From positions 558,001 to 622,000 of the forward strand of contig NZ_BEWN01000001.1 of NCBI RefSeq assembly GCF_002723955.1: DNA of 64,000 bases, in the 5' to 3' direction. The notes under the pieces are model-generated. The model ran no database searches, was not told the DNA's origin, and saw nothing but the letters and a program-made list of their open reading frames with translations. The stretch comes from Gluconobacter frateurii. Its GTDB lineage: Bacteria > Pseudomonadota > Alphaproteobacteria > Acetobacterales > Acetobacteraceae. This document shows positions 14,862 to 24,154 of the stretch, one piece after another. The stretch's first letter is position 1. Each line of letters opens with the position of its first letter. The position numbers and the translations under genes are program-made.

Positions 14862-16355
14862 ATGATGGAGAGTGATGCCGCGTCCACACGCGGGAATGTG
14901 CCGCAATATTCAGTTTCCGAGATTTCCGGAGCCATCAAGCGCACGCTTGAGAGTGGATTCGGTCGCGTTCGGGTGCGTGGAGAAGTCACGGAGCTCAAGC
15001 GCTACCCGTCCGGGCATGTCTATCTGTCTCTGAAAGACGAGGGCGGAAAGATTTCCGGCGTGATCTGGCGTGGAACGGTGTCCCGTCTGGGGATGGCACC
15101 CGAGAACGGCAACGAAGTCATTGCGACGGGGAAGGTCTCGTCTTACGGCGAGCGGTCCAGCTACCAACTCATCATAGACCGCATGGAGTTTGCGGGCGAA
15201 GGTGCGTTGCTGGCGAACATTGAACGTTTGCGCCGGAAACTGCTGGAAGAGGGCCTGTTCGAAGCTGATCGGAAAAAGCCAATCCCATTCCTGCCTACGC
15301 TCGTGGGGGTTGTGACGTCCCGCGCGGGTGCGGTGCTGCACGATATTAAGACGACGATCGAGCGCCGTTTTCCGCGTGATGTCCTGCTGTGGCCCGTGGC
15401 TGTGCAGGGGGAAGGGGCAGCAGCCCAGATTGCTGCAGCGATTGAAAGAATGGCGCAGAGGCCACGGCGACCGGATGTTCTGATTGTTGCACGTGGCGGC
15501 GGGTCGCTTGAAGACCTCATGGCATTCAACGATGAGCGGGTGCTGCGTGCTGTTGCGGCATGCCCCATCCCGGTGATTTCTGCGGTCGGGCATGAAACGG
15601 ATACGACGCTGATTGATCTGGTGTCCGATCGACGTGCGCCAACGCCAACAGCGGCAGCGGAAATGGCCGTTCCGCTCCGCTCCGAACTGGTGGCCGATCT
15701 GGCGCATCGTACGGCGCGCCTGGCAGGTGGTCTCACCCGGATCATGCAGGTATCTCGCGGGCGGCTTGAACAGGCCACTGCCGGACTACCCGATTTGCCC
15801 TCTCTGCTGGCAACAGCCCGGATGCGGCTGGATGATCGGGGACAGCGTCTTGATTTCGCTCTTCCGGCTTTCGTAATGCGCGTTCGCAGCCGGCTGGATG
15901 CGCCCCTGCATCAGTTGCCTTCTCCAGAACTGATCGTCAGTCGGGCGAGAGCCATTCTCGCGGCCCCGGTGCGCCAGCTTCCCTCGCCAGTTTTGATGAT
16001 CGAACGTCGCAGGGCTGCGCTTCAGAGGGAGGATACAGCGCTGGTTACAGTATGGCAGAGGGCGGACCAGCAGTTTCATCGTCGTGTGGAACGACAGCGT
16101 TTGTCTCCCGAGACACTCAAGAGTACCATTCGTCTTCAGAAAGCACGGCTTGAAGGACTAGGAAGTCATCTGGAAGCCGTGTCACCCAAGGCTATTCTAA
16201 GCCGTGGCTACGTGCTGGTTCAGGATAGCAAGGGGCGTCCAGTAACCAGTGCAAAAGCTACACCCGTCAATGACCGTATTGTTCTCTCTTTCGCTGACGG
16301 CGAACGTGGGGCAAAACTGGATGCTCTGACGTCTCAGGGCGATCTCGGGCTTTAA
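14862..16355 (+). CDS. xseA: exodeoxyribonuclease VII large subunit
   Basis: Catalytic subunit of ExoVII, which degrades single-stranded DNA in repair. 497 aa. An N-terminal OB fold (about 10-110, with VRVRGEVTELKRYPSGHVYL) precedes the nuclease domain with VTSRAGAVLHDI, ARGGGSLEDLMAFNDE and SAVGHETD...SDRRAPTPTAAAE. The coiled-coil region holds two QLPSP repeats. The C-terminus has the conserved LSRGYVLV. XseB is not in the window. Confidence 0.96.
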   Translation: MMESDAASTRGNVPQYSVSEISGAIKRTLESGFGRVRVRGEVTELKRYPSGHVYLSLKDEGGKISGVIWRGTVSRLGMAPENGNEVIATGKVSSYGERSSYQLIIDRMEFAGEGALLANIERLRRKLLEEGLFEADRKKPIPFLPTLVGVVTSRAGAVLHDIKTTIERRFPRDVLLWPVAVQGEGAAAQIAAAIERMAQRPRRPDVLIVARGGGSLEDLMAFNDERVLRAVAACPIPVISAVGHETDTTLIDLVSDRRAPTPTAAAEMAVPLRSELVADLAHRTARLAGGLTRIMQVSRGRLEQATAGLPDLPSLLATARMRLDDRGQRLDFALPAFVMRVRSRLDAPLHQLPSPELIVSRARAILAAPVRQLPSPVLMIERRRAALQREDTALVTVWQRADQQFHRRVERQRLSPETLKSTIRLQKARLEGLGSHLEAVSPKAILSRGYVLVQDSKGRPVTSAKATPVNDRIVLSFADGERGAKLDALTSQGDLGL

Positions 16356-16400
16356 TCGTGAAGTGCCGGGCCGTTGCCCGGTTTGTAATCCGGAGTTCAC

Positions 16401-16763
16401 ATGCGTCCGTTCTGGTTGAGCCTTGTTGTCCTGCCTCTGCTGGCTGCCTGTGCCGAACAGCCTGCTGCGCCGTCTCGAACGGCTGCACAGGTTCCGGCAC
16501 ACAAGATCCCCCCACAGGATTTTGCACCGGGTCTCGCTGAGGAAACGCCCTCAACAGGGCAAAAGGTTCTGCTTAATGATCCCTCAGCACCGACAAACAC
16601 GCCTCTGTGTGGTACGGCGCTGCATGAGGCCAATCAGGCTGGGGCGGCAGTCTATGCTCAAGGGCTGGCAAGTACAGCGTCGTCCTGTCCGCAGAACGCC
16701 TGTTTTGAGCCTTTGACGGGAACGTTTATCGCGGCGGATGGCAACAAGAGCGTGTGCCGGTAA
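16401..16763 (+). CDS. small lipoprotein, 120 aa
   Basis: A short secreted protein with a lipobox: signal MRPFWLSLVVLPLLAAC, lipidated Cys17, then a Pro/Ala-rich linker. The mature part has four further cysteines (TPLCGTAL, SSCPQNACFEP, SVCR), suggesting two disulfides in the periplasm. No known domain. ATG start 46 bp after xseA, with a short hairpin (16366-16381) between. Confidence 0.6.
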   Translation: MRPFWLSLVVLPLLAACAEQPAAPSRTAAQVPAHKIPPQDFAPGLAEETPSTGQKVLLNDPSAPTNTPLCGTALHEANQAGAAVYAQGLASTASSCPQNACFEPLTGTFIAADGNKSVCR

Positions 16764-16848
16764 AAGTTTTCGGCACAGATTGAGCTGTCGCATTTCCCTA
16801 TCAGTCACCGTGCTTTAAGATGCGCCTCACAAAAGAGTGAGGCTTGTG

Positions 16849-17202
16849 ATGACTGATAATCTGAAGTGCCCCAAATGCGGGTCTGAACATGTCTATCCGG
16901 ATGGTACCCTCTGGGTCTGTCCGGATTGTGCGAATGAATGGAATCCTGAAGCAGAAGGCCAGGACGACGCGGGTGAGGGAAGTTCCGTCATCAAGGACGC
17001 GAACGGGAATGTTCTTGTCGATGGGGATAGCGTGACCGTTGTGAAGGATCTTAAAGTCAAAGGGTCTTCGCTTGTCGTGAAAAGCGGAACCAAGGTGAAG
17101 AACATCCGTCTGGTGAATGCGACGGACGGGCACAATATTGCCTGCAAGATCACCGGGATTGGCGCCATGAATCTCAAATCGGAATTCGTCAAGAAGTCCT
17201 GA
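16849..17202 (+). CDS. PhnA-like zinc-ribbon protein
   Basis: A 117-aa member of the PhnA (YjdM) family. The N-terminal zinc ribbon is CPKCGS...CPDCANEW (two CxxC pairs), followed by the PhnA beta domain with [35 protein letters not shown] and the closing [11 protein letters not shown]. Despite the name the family is not needed for phosphonate breakdown, and its molecular role remains unclear. The ATG (MTDNLKC) was preferred over an upstream in-frame GTG because GTGAGG just before it serves as ribosome site. A strong hairpin follows. Confidence 0.9.
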   Translation: MTDNLKCPKCGSEHVYPDGTLWVCPDCANEWNPEAEGQDDAGEGSSVIKDANGNVLVDGDSVTVVKDLKVKGSSLVVKSGTKVKNIRLVNATDGHNIACKITGIGAMNLKSEFVKKS

Positions 17203-17230
17203 TTGCGGTTCTGATCGGACTGGTTTTTTC

Positions 17231-17265
17231 ATTCAGCCCTCGCGGATCTTCTGCGAGGGCTGAAT
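17231..17265. terminator. 13-bp hairpin after the PhnA-like gene
   Basis: Perfect arms 17231-17243 and 17253-17265 with a 9-nt loop. A T-run precedes rather than follows the stem on the plus strand, so termination is plausible but not canonical; an mRNA-stabilising stem is the alternative. Confidence 0.5.
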
Positions 17266-17304
17266 GCGTTCTGGCGGCTTTTGGAAAAGGTGTGTGTGTG
17301 CAGC

Positions 17305-18159
17305 ATGGACGTTATTCTTGGTGGAACAGGGCATGTTGGGCGTGCTGTTACAGAGACCCTTCTGGCCGCAGGGCATGAGGTAACTGTTGTCAGCCGTCGT
17401 GGGGCCAGTTCCACTTTAGCCAGGAGCTTTTCGACTGTTGCTCTGGACGTAACAGATACGTCCGCCTTGCAGGCTGTGTTTCAGAAGGCACGCAGGGTGT
17501 TCGTCCTGAATCCACCCGCAGCCGTATCGGGTAATACGGACGTTGAAGAGCGCAGAACGGTTCGCTCTATCCTGGCGGCGCTTCATGGCATCTGTCTGGA
17601 GAAACTGGTGGTGCAGTCAACGTATGGTGCCCAGCCCGGTGAGCATTGCGGGGATCTGGGTGTTCTTTATGAATTGGAACAGGGTGTACTCCGTCTTGAT
17701 GTACCGACCTGTATTGTGCGGGCTGCCTATTACATGAGTAACTGGGCTGGACTTCTGAAGGAGGTCAAGGTGACGGGTGTGATGAAAATGCTCCTGCCAT
17801 CTGCTCAGGCCTTCCCGATGGTGGCGCCAGAAGATGTCGGGCATTTTGCAGGGCAGATGCTGCTCTCTAATGAGGGGCAAGGCGGGATTTATAATATTGA
17901 AGGGCCGAAAGCTTACACACCCACAGAGGTAGCAGACGTGTTCACTAATCTTCTGGGGCGGTCTGTTCAGGCGCAGTCCGTTCCGCAGGATGAATGGTAT
18001 GCGACCTATCTTGCCAATGGCTTCTCCGCAGAGGCGGCCCGTTCTTATGCCACCATGACGGGGCTTTTTGTGCATCAGCACTATGAGTTGCCGATAGACC
18101 CCCACCGCGGTCCGACTGATCTTGAAACCTGCCTGCGACGTTTTCTTCAGGGTAGGTGA
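17305..18159 (+). CDS. NmrA-like NAD(P)-binding protein
   Basis: An atypical short-chain dehydrogenase of the NmrA/NAD(P)H-azoreductase type. It opens with a Rossmann motif GGTGHVG and a basic pocket (VSRRG) that suggests NADP. The middle has VVQSTYGAQPG in place of the classical active-site Tyr-Lys region, then AAYYMSNWA and the substrate domain with EGPKAYTPTEVADV. Such proteins act as redox sensors or small-molecule reductases. The ATG at MDVILGG was chosen; upstream TTG and GTG codons in frame are alternatives. The gene ends just before a bidirectional terminator. Confidence 0.8.
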   Translation: MDVILGGTGHVGRAVTETLLAAGHEVTVVSRRGASSTLARSFSTVALDVTDTSALQAVFQKARRVFVLNPPAAVSGNTDVEERRTVRSILAALHGICLEKLVVQSTYGAQPGEHCGDLGVLYELEQGVLRLDVPTCIVRAAYYMSNWAGLLKEVKVTGVMKMLLPSAQAFPMVAPEDVGHFAGQMLLSNEGQGGIYNIEGPKAYTPTEVADVFTNLLGRSVQAQSVPQDEWYATYLANGFSAEAARSYATMTGLFVHQHYELPIDPHRGPTDLETCLRRFLQGR

Positions 18160-18175
18160 CTGAGTAATAAAAAAA

Positions 18176-18207
18176 GCCGACCGGAGGTTATCCGGTCGGC
18201 TTTTTTT
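18176..18207. terminator. bidirectional intrinsic terminator
   Basis: Perfect 10-bp stem (GCCGACCGGA, loop GGTTA, TCCGGTCGGC) flanked by an A-run before and a T-run after. It lies between the convergent NmrA-like gene and rne and should stop both. Confidence 0.92.
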
Positions 18208-18227
18208 AGACGTTATGGTGAGGCTTT

Positions 18228-20969
18228 TCAGCGCTTCCACCATCCCACGCGACGTGTTGCGGGGGGAAGTTCGTCAATGTTGATCGGCTGAAGGACGCTG
18301 TCTTCCCCGGTCGTGTCTTCGGCCTTGGCTCTGGTTGCCTTGGTCGTACGACGCGTACGCTTGGGCTTGGCCGGCGCCTCGTCCTCGGACTGAACCGCTG
18401 TATCAACCGCCACGTTCTCAGTTTGGGCGGCAGCGGCTTTGGTCGTACGGCGGGCGCGGGTGCGCTTCGGCTTGACTGTGGCGTCCTCTGCTTCAACGGG
18501 AGCAGGAGCCTCGACCTCAGTGCCTTCTACTACAACCGGCGCTGCAACTTCCGCCTTCACAGCCTTCGTGCTGCGACGGCCGCGGCCACGCTTTGGCTTT
18601 TCCTGAACCTCCGGAGCAGGTTCGGACACAGTTTCCGTCACAACGGTGATCGGAGTTTCCTCAATGGCGATCGGGGCTGGCATTGCCGTAGAGGTGCGAA
18701 GCGGACGTGCTGCCTGCTCCATCTCTGCCTGTTCGATCACATCGAAGATGTCGAAGCTGCCACCAAACGGGTCAGCGGGCGTTGGGCCAACATAGCTGCG
18801 CTGTGGGGCTGGACGCTCTTCACGGCGGCGCTGGTTCTGCACAGGAGCCGGACGGGACTGCTGCCGGGCAGGAGCTTCTTCCTGCACAGGAGCGGGTGCG
18901 GGAGCTTCCGCAACAGCATCTTCATCCTTCTGAACGCGCTTGAAGCGTGTCCGGCGGCGTCCTGGAATAAGCCCAACTTCGCCGTTTTCGTCATCCTGTG
19001 GCTGAGAAGGCTGTTCGCTCTGGGTATCATCAGAAGCGTTGACCTGAGCCGTCTCGTTCTCGGAAGACTGATCCCGGCGACCACGACGACGACGACGACG
19101 CCGGCGGCGATTACCGTTGTTGCCTTCTTCCTCGTCCCCGTTTTCCACGTCAGCTTCTTCTGCCCGGACAGGCGCCGGAGCAGCCTCTGTAGCGATGGCC
19201 TGCGGAAGAGCCGGAGCTTCGTCTTCAATGATCTCGATCGTGCGCACCGTCTGAGGCGCTGCAGCCGGGGTCGGGATATGAGCCGGAGCGGCTGTCTGCG
19301 GGCGCAGGCGTTCGATGCGCATCTCGGATGCGGGCAGGTCTTCCTCAGTGCGGAAGATTACGCGCATGCGGTGACGCTGCTCGATGTCTGATAGCCAGTC
19401 GCGCTTGTAGTTCAGGATGTAGAGCGCAATGCTCGATCCGATATGAACTTCGATTTCCGCAGCGCGCTGACGGGTACCTTCTTCATCAATGGCACGAAGT
19501 ACATGGAGAGCCGAGCTTTCGGTGCCGCGAATGAAGCCAGTTCCCTGACAGTGCGGGCAGACCGTCAGCAGGGATTCTGCAATGGAAGGACGCAGACGCT
19601 GGCGGGACATTTCGAGCAGGCCGAAATGGGAAATATGCCCAACCTGAATGCGTGCGCGATCCGTGCGCAGGGATTCCTTGAGGCGCTTCTCAACCTGAGC
19701 GTTGTGACGGCGGCTCTCCATGTCGATAAAGTCGATCACGACGAGGCCTGCCAGATCGCGCAGACGCAACTGGCGTGCGACTTCTTCAGCAGCTTCGAGG
19801 TTGGTCCTGAGAGCCGTTTCCTCAATGTTGCGCTGGGACGTGGATTTGCCGGAGTTCACGTCGATCGCGACCAGCGCTTCTGTCTGATTGATGACAAGGT
19901 AGCCACCAGACTTCAGGCGTGCTGTTGGCGAGAACATCGCATCCAGATGGCCTTCGACGTTGTAGCGCGCGAAGAGGCTCTGGCCGCGGTTCTGCCACAG
20001 CTTCACCTTGCCAGCGTTGTGCGGCATCAGCAGGCGCATGAACTCACGTGCGCTCTTCCAGGCAGCTTCACCGTCGACCATGATGTCTTCGATGTCTTTG
20101 GAGAACAGATCGCGGATGGCGCGCTTGATGAGGCTTGCTTCCTCATAAACCAGCGTCGGAGCGACGGAAGACAGCGCATGTGAGCGAATGTCGTCCCAGA
20201 GCTGAAGCAGGTATTCGCAGTCGCGGATGATTTCCGGCCCCGGACGTCCTGCACCGGCTGTCCGGACGATCATAGCCATCGACTTGGGCAGGTTCAGCTC
20301 TGCAATAATGTCGCGCAGACGGCGACGATCGGTGTCGGACGTGATCTTGCGGGAAACACCGCCGCCGCGCAGGGCGTTCGGCATCAGGACGCAGTAACGG
20401 CCGGCGAGGGAGACATAAGTGGTCAGGGCTGCACCCTTGTTGCCACGTTCTTCCTTCACAACCTGCACGAGCAGGACCTGTCTGCGGCGGATAACTTCCT
20501 GGATCTTGTAGTTGCGCAGGAATCGGGCCGTGCGACGTGAAGCTGCGCTCTCTTCGCCGGTGTCGTGTTCGCCGCCTACGGTTTCCGGGGCGCGACGATC
20601 CTGGTTTTCGGTCTCGTCCGTGTCGTCAGATACGGTTTCTTCCTCACTGTCCGGAAGTTCGGTGCGCTGTTCGGACGCAATGTCTTCTTCCTGGATGGCC
20701 AGAAGTTTCTCGCGGTCTGCAACCGGGATCTGAAAGTAATCCGGGTGAATTTCGCTGAAGGCGAGGAAGCCGTGACGGTTTCCGCCGTATTCTACGAAAG
20801 CGGCCTGAAGGCTCGGCTCAACGCGGATGACCTTGGCGAGGTAGATATTGCCCTTGAGCTGTTTCTTGGACGATGTCTCGACGTCGTAATCTTCAACGCG
20901 GTCACCGTCCATGACCACAACACGCGTTTCTTCCGCGTGTGTGGTGTCGATAAGCATACGCTTGGTCAT
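18228..20969 (-). CDS. rne: ribonuclease E/G family endonuclease
   Basis: Core RNA-decay and rRNA/tRNA-processing nuclease, 913 aa. The start MTKRMLIDTTHAEETR was chosen, as in alphaproteobacterial RNase E. An S1 domain (GNIYLAKVIRVEPSLQAAFVEYG split by a large acidic insert rich in Glu/Asp), the catalytic site (VAIDVNSG and IDFIDME) and the zinc-link CPHCQG are all present. The non-catalytic tail (about 550-913) has an Arg tract (NRRRRRRRRRRGRR) encoded by CGT/CGA repeats, then Pro/Ala-rich scaffold ending GWWKR, likely for RNA and degradosome partners. A structured 5' leader precedes it. Confidence 0.95.
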   Translation of the reverse strand: MTKRMLIDTTHAEETRVVVMDGDRVEDYDVETSSKKQLKGNIYLAKVIRVEPSLQAAFVEYGGNRHGFLAFSEIHPDYFQIPVADREKLLAIQEEDIASEQRTELPDSEEETVSDDTDETENQDRRAPETVGGEHDTGEESAASRRTARFLRNYKIQEVIRRRQVLLVQVVKEERGNKGAALTTYVSLAGRYCVLMPNALRGGGVSRKITSDTDRRRLRDIIAELNLPKSMAMIVRTAGAGRPGPEIIRDCEYLLQLWDDIRSHALSSVAPTLVYEEASLIKRAIRDLFSKDIEDIMVDGEAAWKSAREFMRLLMPHNAGKVKLWQNRGQSLFARYNVEGHLDAMFSPTARLKSGGYLVINQTEALVAIDVNSGKSTSQRNIEETALRTNLEAAEEVARQLRLRDLAGLVVIDFIDMESRRHNAQVEKRLKESLRTDRARIQVGHISHFGLLEMSRQRLRPSIAESLLTVCPHCQGTGFIRGTESSALHVLRAIDEEGTRQRAAEIEVHIGSSIALYILNYKRDWLSDIEQRHRMRVIFRTEEDLPASEMRIERLRPQTAAPAHIPTPAAAPQTVRTIEIIEDEAPALPQAIATEAAPAPVRAEEADVENGDEEEGNNGNRRRRRRRRRGRRDQSSENETAQVNASDDTQSEQPSQPQDDENGEVGLIPGRRRTRFKRVQKDEDAVAEAPAPAPVQEEAPARQQSRPAPVQNQRRREERPAPQRSYVGPTPADPFGGSFDIFDVIEQAEMEQAARPLRTSTAMPAPIAIEETPITVVTETVSEPAPEVQEKPKRGRGRRSTKAVKAEVAAPVVVEGTEVEAPAPVEAEDATVKPKRTRARRTTKAAAAQTENVAVDTAVQSEDEAPAKPKRTRRTTKATRAKAEDTTGEDSVLQPINIDELPPATRRVGWWKR

Positions 20970-21514
20970 GGAAAACTGAACTCCACGATGTTCCAGTGTG
21001 GCGCTTTGGGCCAGAGGGAACACCTGATTGTACGGGGTGGAGGGGGCGGATCAGCCGGAATGCCAGTCCGCGGGACGCATCTGGTCCCGTTCCGGCTAGG
21101 CTCCTGGCTGTGATCACGTCGCGTGACATTCGACCCCTGACAGACGTCCGGCCCACGGTCTGGTACCGGATGAAAACGCATTCCGGTCAGGTTGTGAGCC
21201 TGTGCCGGACTGAACTAATCCTGCCGGAGCAGCCCGATCAGGACATGGCACAGAAAATGTCAGGCACATGTCAAACGATGGGGCGTCACGGCTCGGACAA
21301 TGGAGGCGGGAGCGTTGCGGGGAAAGGGTAAAAGCCCACATACGATCGGACCGCTCTCTTCAGGTCCTTGGCGTGCAGGATGACTTAAAGAAGAGCCGCT
21401 GGCAAGCTTGGCTTTATCAGGCTCTCCAAAAGGTGCTTTGCCTTGTTTCAGACATTGTCCTGTGTCTGTATTGTTTGGGGTCATGAAACGATCGAAAAGA
21501 CGCAGGATATTCGG
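20970..21514. other. 545-bp divergent intergenic region, rne leader
   Basis: No supported gene. The leftward half forms the rne 5' leader with a compound hairpin at 21053-21097; the rightward half should hold the amidase promoter. The two start codons point away from each other. Confidence 0.6.
21053..21097 (-). promoter_or_regulatory. two-tier hairpin in the rne leader
   Basis: Outer arms AGCCGGAA / TTCCGGCT (21053-21060, 21090-21097) enclose an inner stem GGGAC / GTCCC (21072-21076, 21084-21088) with a 7-nt loop. It lies 84 bp upstream of the rne ATG. RNase E mRNAs are known to be autoregulated through leader stem-loops in enterobacteria; a similar use here is inference. Confidence 0.45.
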
Positions 21515-22360
21515 ATGCTGACGCGACGCACGGTACTGGAAGGTCTTGCCTGTCTGTCAGCGGCAGCGCCGCTCAATGCAGTCGCCCGCACCAAGCATCT
21601 GACGCATCATTCGCCTCCTGCCCGTACACTTCATGCTCCAGCTGTTCACAGGAATGCTGCTCCCCCGAAGCCGCTTGTCATGTTGGACCCCGGCCACGGT
21701 GGCAAGGATCCCGGAGCAATTGGTGTTTCCGGTACTTATGAGAAACATATTGCGGAAGCGGCCGCGACTGAACTTCAAAGACAGCTTCTTGCGTCAGGCC
21801 AATACCGGGTCGCGATGACGCGTTCGGAGGACCGGTTCATTCCTCTGGAAGGGCGGGTCGAGCTGGCCCAGCAGCATCAGGCGCATCTCTTTATTTCCAT
21901 GCATGCGGATGCACTGCATGACCGCGATGTTCGTGGTGCCAGTGTTTATACGCTCTCCAGCGGTGCGTCGGATGCCCAGACGGCGGCTCTTGCCCAGAAG
22001 GAAAACAGCGCGGACCGGTTTGGTGGACCTGCGTTTCATGGGATGTCCCCTGATGTGCAGCAGATCCTGTCCAGCCTTGTTTCGGAAGAAACGCGGCGAG
22101 GTTCCGCGCATATGGCATCAAGTGTGGTCGGGGCGTTCCGGAACCGGATTGGCTTGCTGACTCATCCGTCCCGTCATGCGGCTTTTGTTGTTTTGAAATC
22201 TGCGGAGATTCCGTCTGTTCTCGTTGAGATGGGGTTCATGTCCAACCGGCTGGATGAAGCGGCCCTGCGTCAGGCCGTTCACCGAACGCAGGTGGCGAGT
22301 GCGATGAAAACCGCCGTTGACCGATACTTTTCCGCGCAGCCTGGTTTGATGACGGGCTGA
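21515..22360 (+). CDS. amiC: N-acetylmuramoyl-L-alanine amidase
   Basis: Zinc amidase (Amidase_3) that cuts peptidoglycan between MurNAc and L-Ala during cell separation. The start MLTRRTVLEGL gives a twin-arginine-like signal with ANAVARTK cleavage, consistent with Tat export of AmiA/C enzymes. The catalytic domain shows LDPGHGGKDPGA (zinc His), EKHIAEAA (zinc Glu), FISMHADA (zinc His) and VLVEMGFMSN (catalytic Glu). At 281 aa it lacks an AMIN domain. A longer upstream frame was rejected because the RR motif lies at this start. Confidence 0.88.
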   Translation: MLTRRTVLEGLACLSAAAPLNAVARTKHLTHHSPPARTLHAPAVHRNAAPPKPLVMLDPGHGGKDPGAIGVSGTYEKHIAEAAATELQRQLLASGQYRVAMTRSEDRFIPLEGRVELAQQHQAHLFISMHADALHDRDVRGASVYTLSSGASDAQTAALAQKENSADRFGGPAFHGMSPDVQQILSSLVSEETRRGSAHMASSVVGAFRNRIGLLTHPSRHAAFVVLKSAEIPSVLVEMGFMSNRLDEAALRQAVHRTQVASAMKTAVDRYFSAQPGLMTG

Positions 22361-22436
22361 CCCTGAAAGAATGCAGAGCAGAGTTTTTAGTCATGTGGGT
22401 TGCGCATAACGAAAGAATCGGACATTTTCCGTCGCC

Positions 22437-22481
22437 ATGACATTTCTTTCGATCCTCTCGCTTCGACTTATCGGCCCCTGA
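22437..22481 (+). CDS. leuL: leucine leader peptide, 14 aa
   Basis: A 14-codon frame reading M-T-F-L-S-I-L-S-L-R-L-I-G-P and stop. Four codons are leucine (CTT, CTC, CTT, CTT) and two isoleucine, far above chance. It lies 85 bp before leuA, and its stop sits inside the 5' arm of the 11-bp inverted repeat at 22475-22523. This is the layout of amino-acid attenuators. Confidence 0.6.
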   Translation: MTFLSILSLRLIGP

Positions 22482-22523
22482 ACGCCATATCTTAGGCGGG
22501 CAGCGTTCCGTTGCGTTCAGGGG
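22475..22523 (+). promoter_or_regulatory. attenuator-like inverted repeat upstream of leuA
   Basis: CCCCTGAACGC (22475-22485) pairs perfectly with GCGTTCAGGGG (22513-22523). A competing short stem (AACGCC with GGCG/GCGTT at 22496-22507) uses the same 5' arm. The mutually exclusive pairings beside a Leu-rich leader peptide suggest leucine-dependent attenuation. No T-run is obvious, so control could act on translation. Confidence 0.5.
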
Positions 22524-22566
22524 ATGACAGACCAGAAATTTTCCTGACCAGCGAGATGATCAAGAC

Positions 22567-24135
22567 ATGACTTTCCAACATCCGTCCTTCGGTACGATTT
22601 CCGACGACCGCGTTATCATTTTTGATACGACGTTGCGTGACGGTGAACAGTCCCCCGGTTTCTCCATGAACCTCGAAGAGAAGCTCCGCATGGCCCATGC
22701 GTTGAGCGCTCTGGGTGTGGATGTGATCGAAGCCGGCTTCCCGGTTGCCTCCAAGGACGACTTCGAGAGTGTGCGCAGCATTGCTGAGCAGGTGCGTGGC
22801 TCCGTCATTTGTGGGCTGGCTCGCAGTGGTGGCAAGCGCGACATTGAATCCTGTGGTGAAGCCCTGAAGGGCGCTGAACGTTCCCGTATTCACAACTTCA
22901 TTTCCACGTCTCCGCTGCACATGAAGTACAAGCTGCGGATGGAGCCGGGAACGGTTCTGGACATCATTGCCTCTGGTAACCAGAAGGCTCGGCAGTACAC
23001 GGACGACGTGGAATGGTCTGCTGAGGATGGCTCCCGCACGGACCCGGACTTCCTGTGTCGTTGCGTGGAAGTCGCCATCAAGAATGGTGCGAACACCATT
23101 AATATCCCTGACACCGTAGGCTTTGCGACGCCGGAAGAAATGCGCCGCATCTTTACCATGCTGCGTGAGCGTGTTCCGGGTGCGGATCAGGTGATTTTCT
23201 CCACGCATAACCACAACGATCTGGGTCTGGGCGTTGCCAATACGCTGGCCGCTGTCGAAGGTGGCGCACGCCAGATCGAATGCACGATTAACGGTATCGG
23301 CGAGCGTGCTGGTAATGCTGCGCTGGAAGAAATCGTCATGGCGCTGCGGACGCGTCACGACCAGTACGGCAAGGTGACCGGCATCGAGACGCCGAAGCTG
23401 CTGGGCATGTCCCGGATGCTGGCGACGATTACCGGCTTCGACGTGCAGCCGAACAAGGCCATCGTTGGTCGCAACGCCTTCGCGCATGAAAGCGGTATTC
23501 ATCAGGACGGTGTTCTGAAGAATGCAGCCACTTATGAGATCATGACGCCGGAGAGCGTGGGCTGGAACAAGAGCTCACTGGTGATGGGCAAGCATTCCGG
23601 CCGTGCCGCATTCCGCGACAAGCTGGCTCAGCTGGGTTACCCGCCGTTGGAAGAAGAGGCCCTGAACGCTGCTTTCGCGCGCTTCAAGGATCTGGCTGAC
23701 AGCAAGAAGGTCGTGTTCGACGACGACATCTGTGCGCTGGTGGATGACGAGAGCCGTGATCATGAGCGCATTCACCTGATCTCTCTGGAGGTTGCTTCGG
23801 GCACGAAGCAGAAGTCTCAGGTCAAGCTGGAAATCAGTGTCGATGGTGCCATCCAGTATGCAGCCGTAAGCGGAAACGGGCCGGTTGATGCGGCATTCCG
23901 GGCTATTGGTGAAGCTTTCCCGCACTCTGCTGAACTAGCACTGTTCTCCGTGGCAAATGTAACGGAAGGGACGGATGCTCAGGCCCGCACCACCGTCCGT
24001 TTGCAGGAAAACGGCAAGCTTGTGGACGGCCAGGGTGCTGATGCAGACACGGTTGTGTCTGCGGTGCGTGCTTATATCCATGCTCTGAACAAACTGCTGA
24101 CCAAGCGTGAGCGCACCGAGCCTGAAGCGCTCTGA
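22567..24135 (+). CDS. leuA: 2-isopropylmalate synthase
   Basis: First committed enzyme of leucine synthesis, condensing acetyl-CoA and 2-oxoisovalerate. 522 aa, long form. A TIM-barrel HMGL-like domain has [13 protein letters not shown] at the N-terminus and the metal site STHNHNDLG; the LeuA dimerisation/allosteric domain follows from about residue 390 with GNGPVDAAF. Feedback inhibition by leucine through the C-terminal domain is known for the family. It stands behind a Leu-rich leader peptide, and no leuB/C/D genes lie nearby. Confidence 0.97.
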   Translation: MTFQHPSFGTISDDRVIIFDTTLRDGEQSPGFSMNLEEKLRMAHALSALGVDVIEAGFPVASKDDFESVRSIAEQVRGSVICGLARSGGKRDIESCGEALKGAERSRIHNFISTSPLHMKYKLRMEPGTVLDIIASGNQKARQYTDDVEWSAEDGSRTDPDFLCRCVEVAIKNGANTINIPDTVGFATPEEMRRIFTMLRERVPGADQVIFSTHNHNDLGLGVANTLAAVEGGARQIECTINGIGERAGNAALEEIVMALRTRHDQYGKVTGIETPKLLGMSRMLATITGFDVQPNKAIVGRNAFAHESGIHQDGVLKNAATYEIMTPESVGWNKSSLVMGKHSGRAAFRDKLAQLGYPPLEEEALNAAFARFKDLADSKKVVFDDDICALVDDESRDHERIHLISLEVASGTKQKSQVKLEISVDGAIQYAAVSGNGPVDAAFRAIGEAFPHSAELALFSVANVTEGTDAQARTTVRLQENGKLVDGQGADADTVVSAVRAYIHALNKLLTKRERTEPEAL

Positions 24136-24154
24136 ATCTTCACGACCGATGAGA

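Noticed and set aside
16366-16381. Short GC hairpin between xseA and the small lipoprotein gene
   Set aside because: The stem is only 6 bp and is followed by just three T residues, too weak to list as a terminator.
19443-20183. 246-codon antisense frame inside rne
   Set aside because: RNase E is unmistakable on the other strand, and the antisense product has no known domain.
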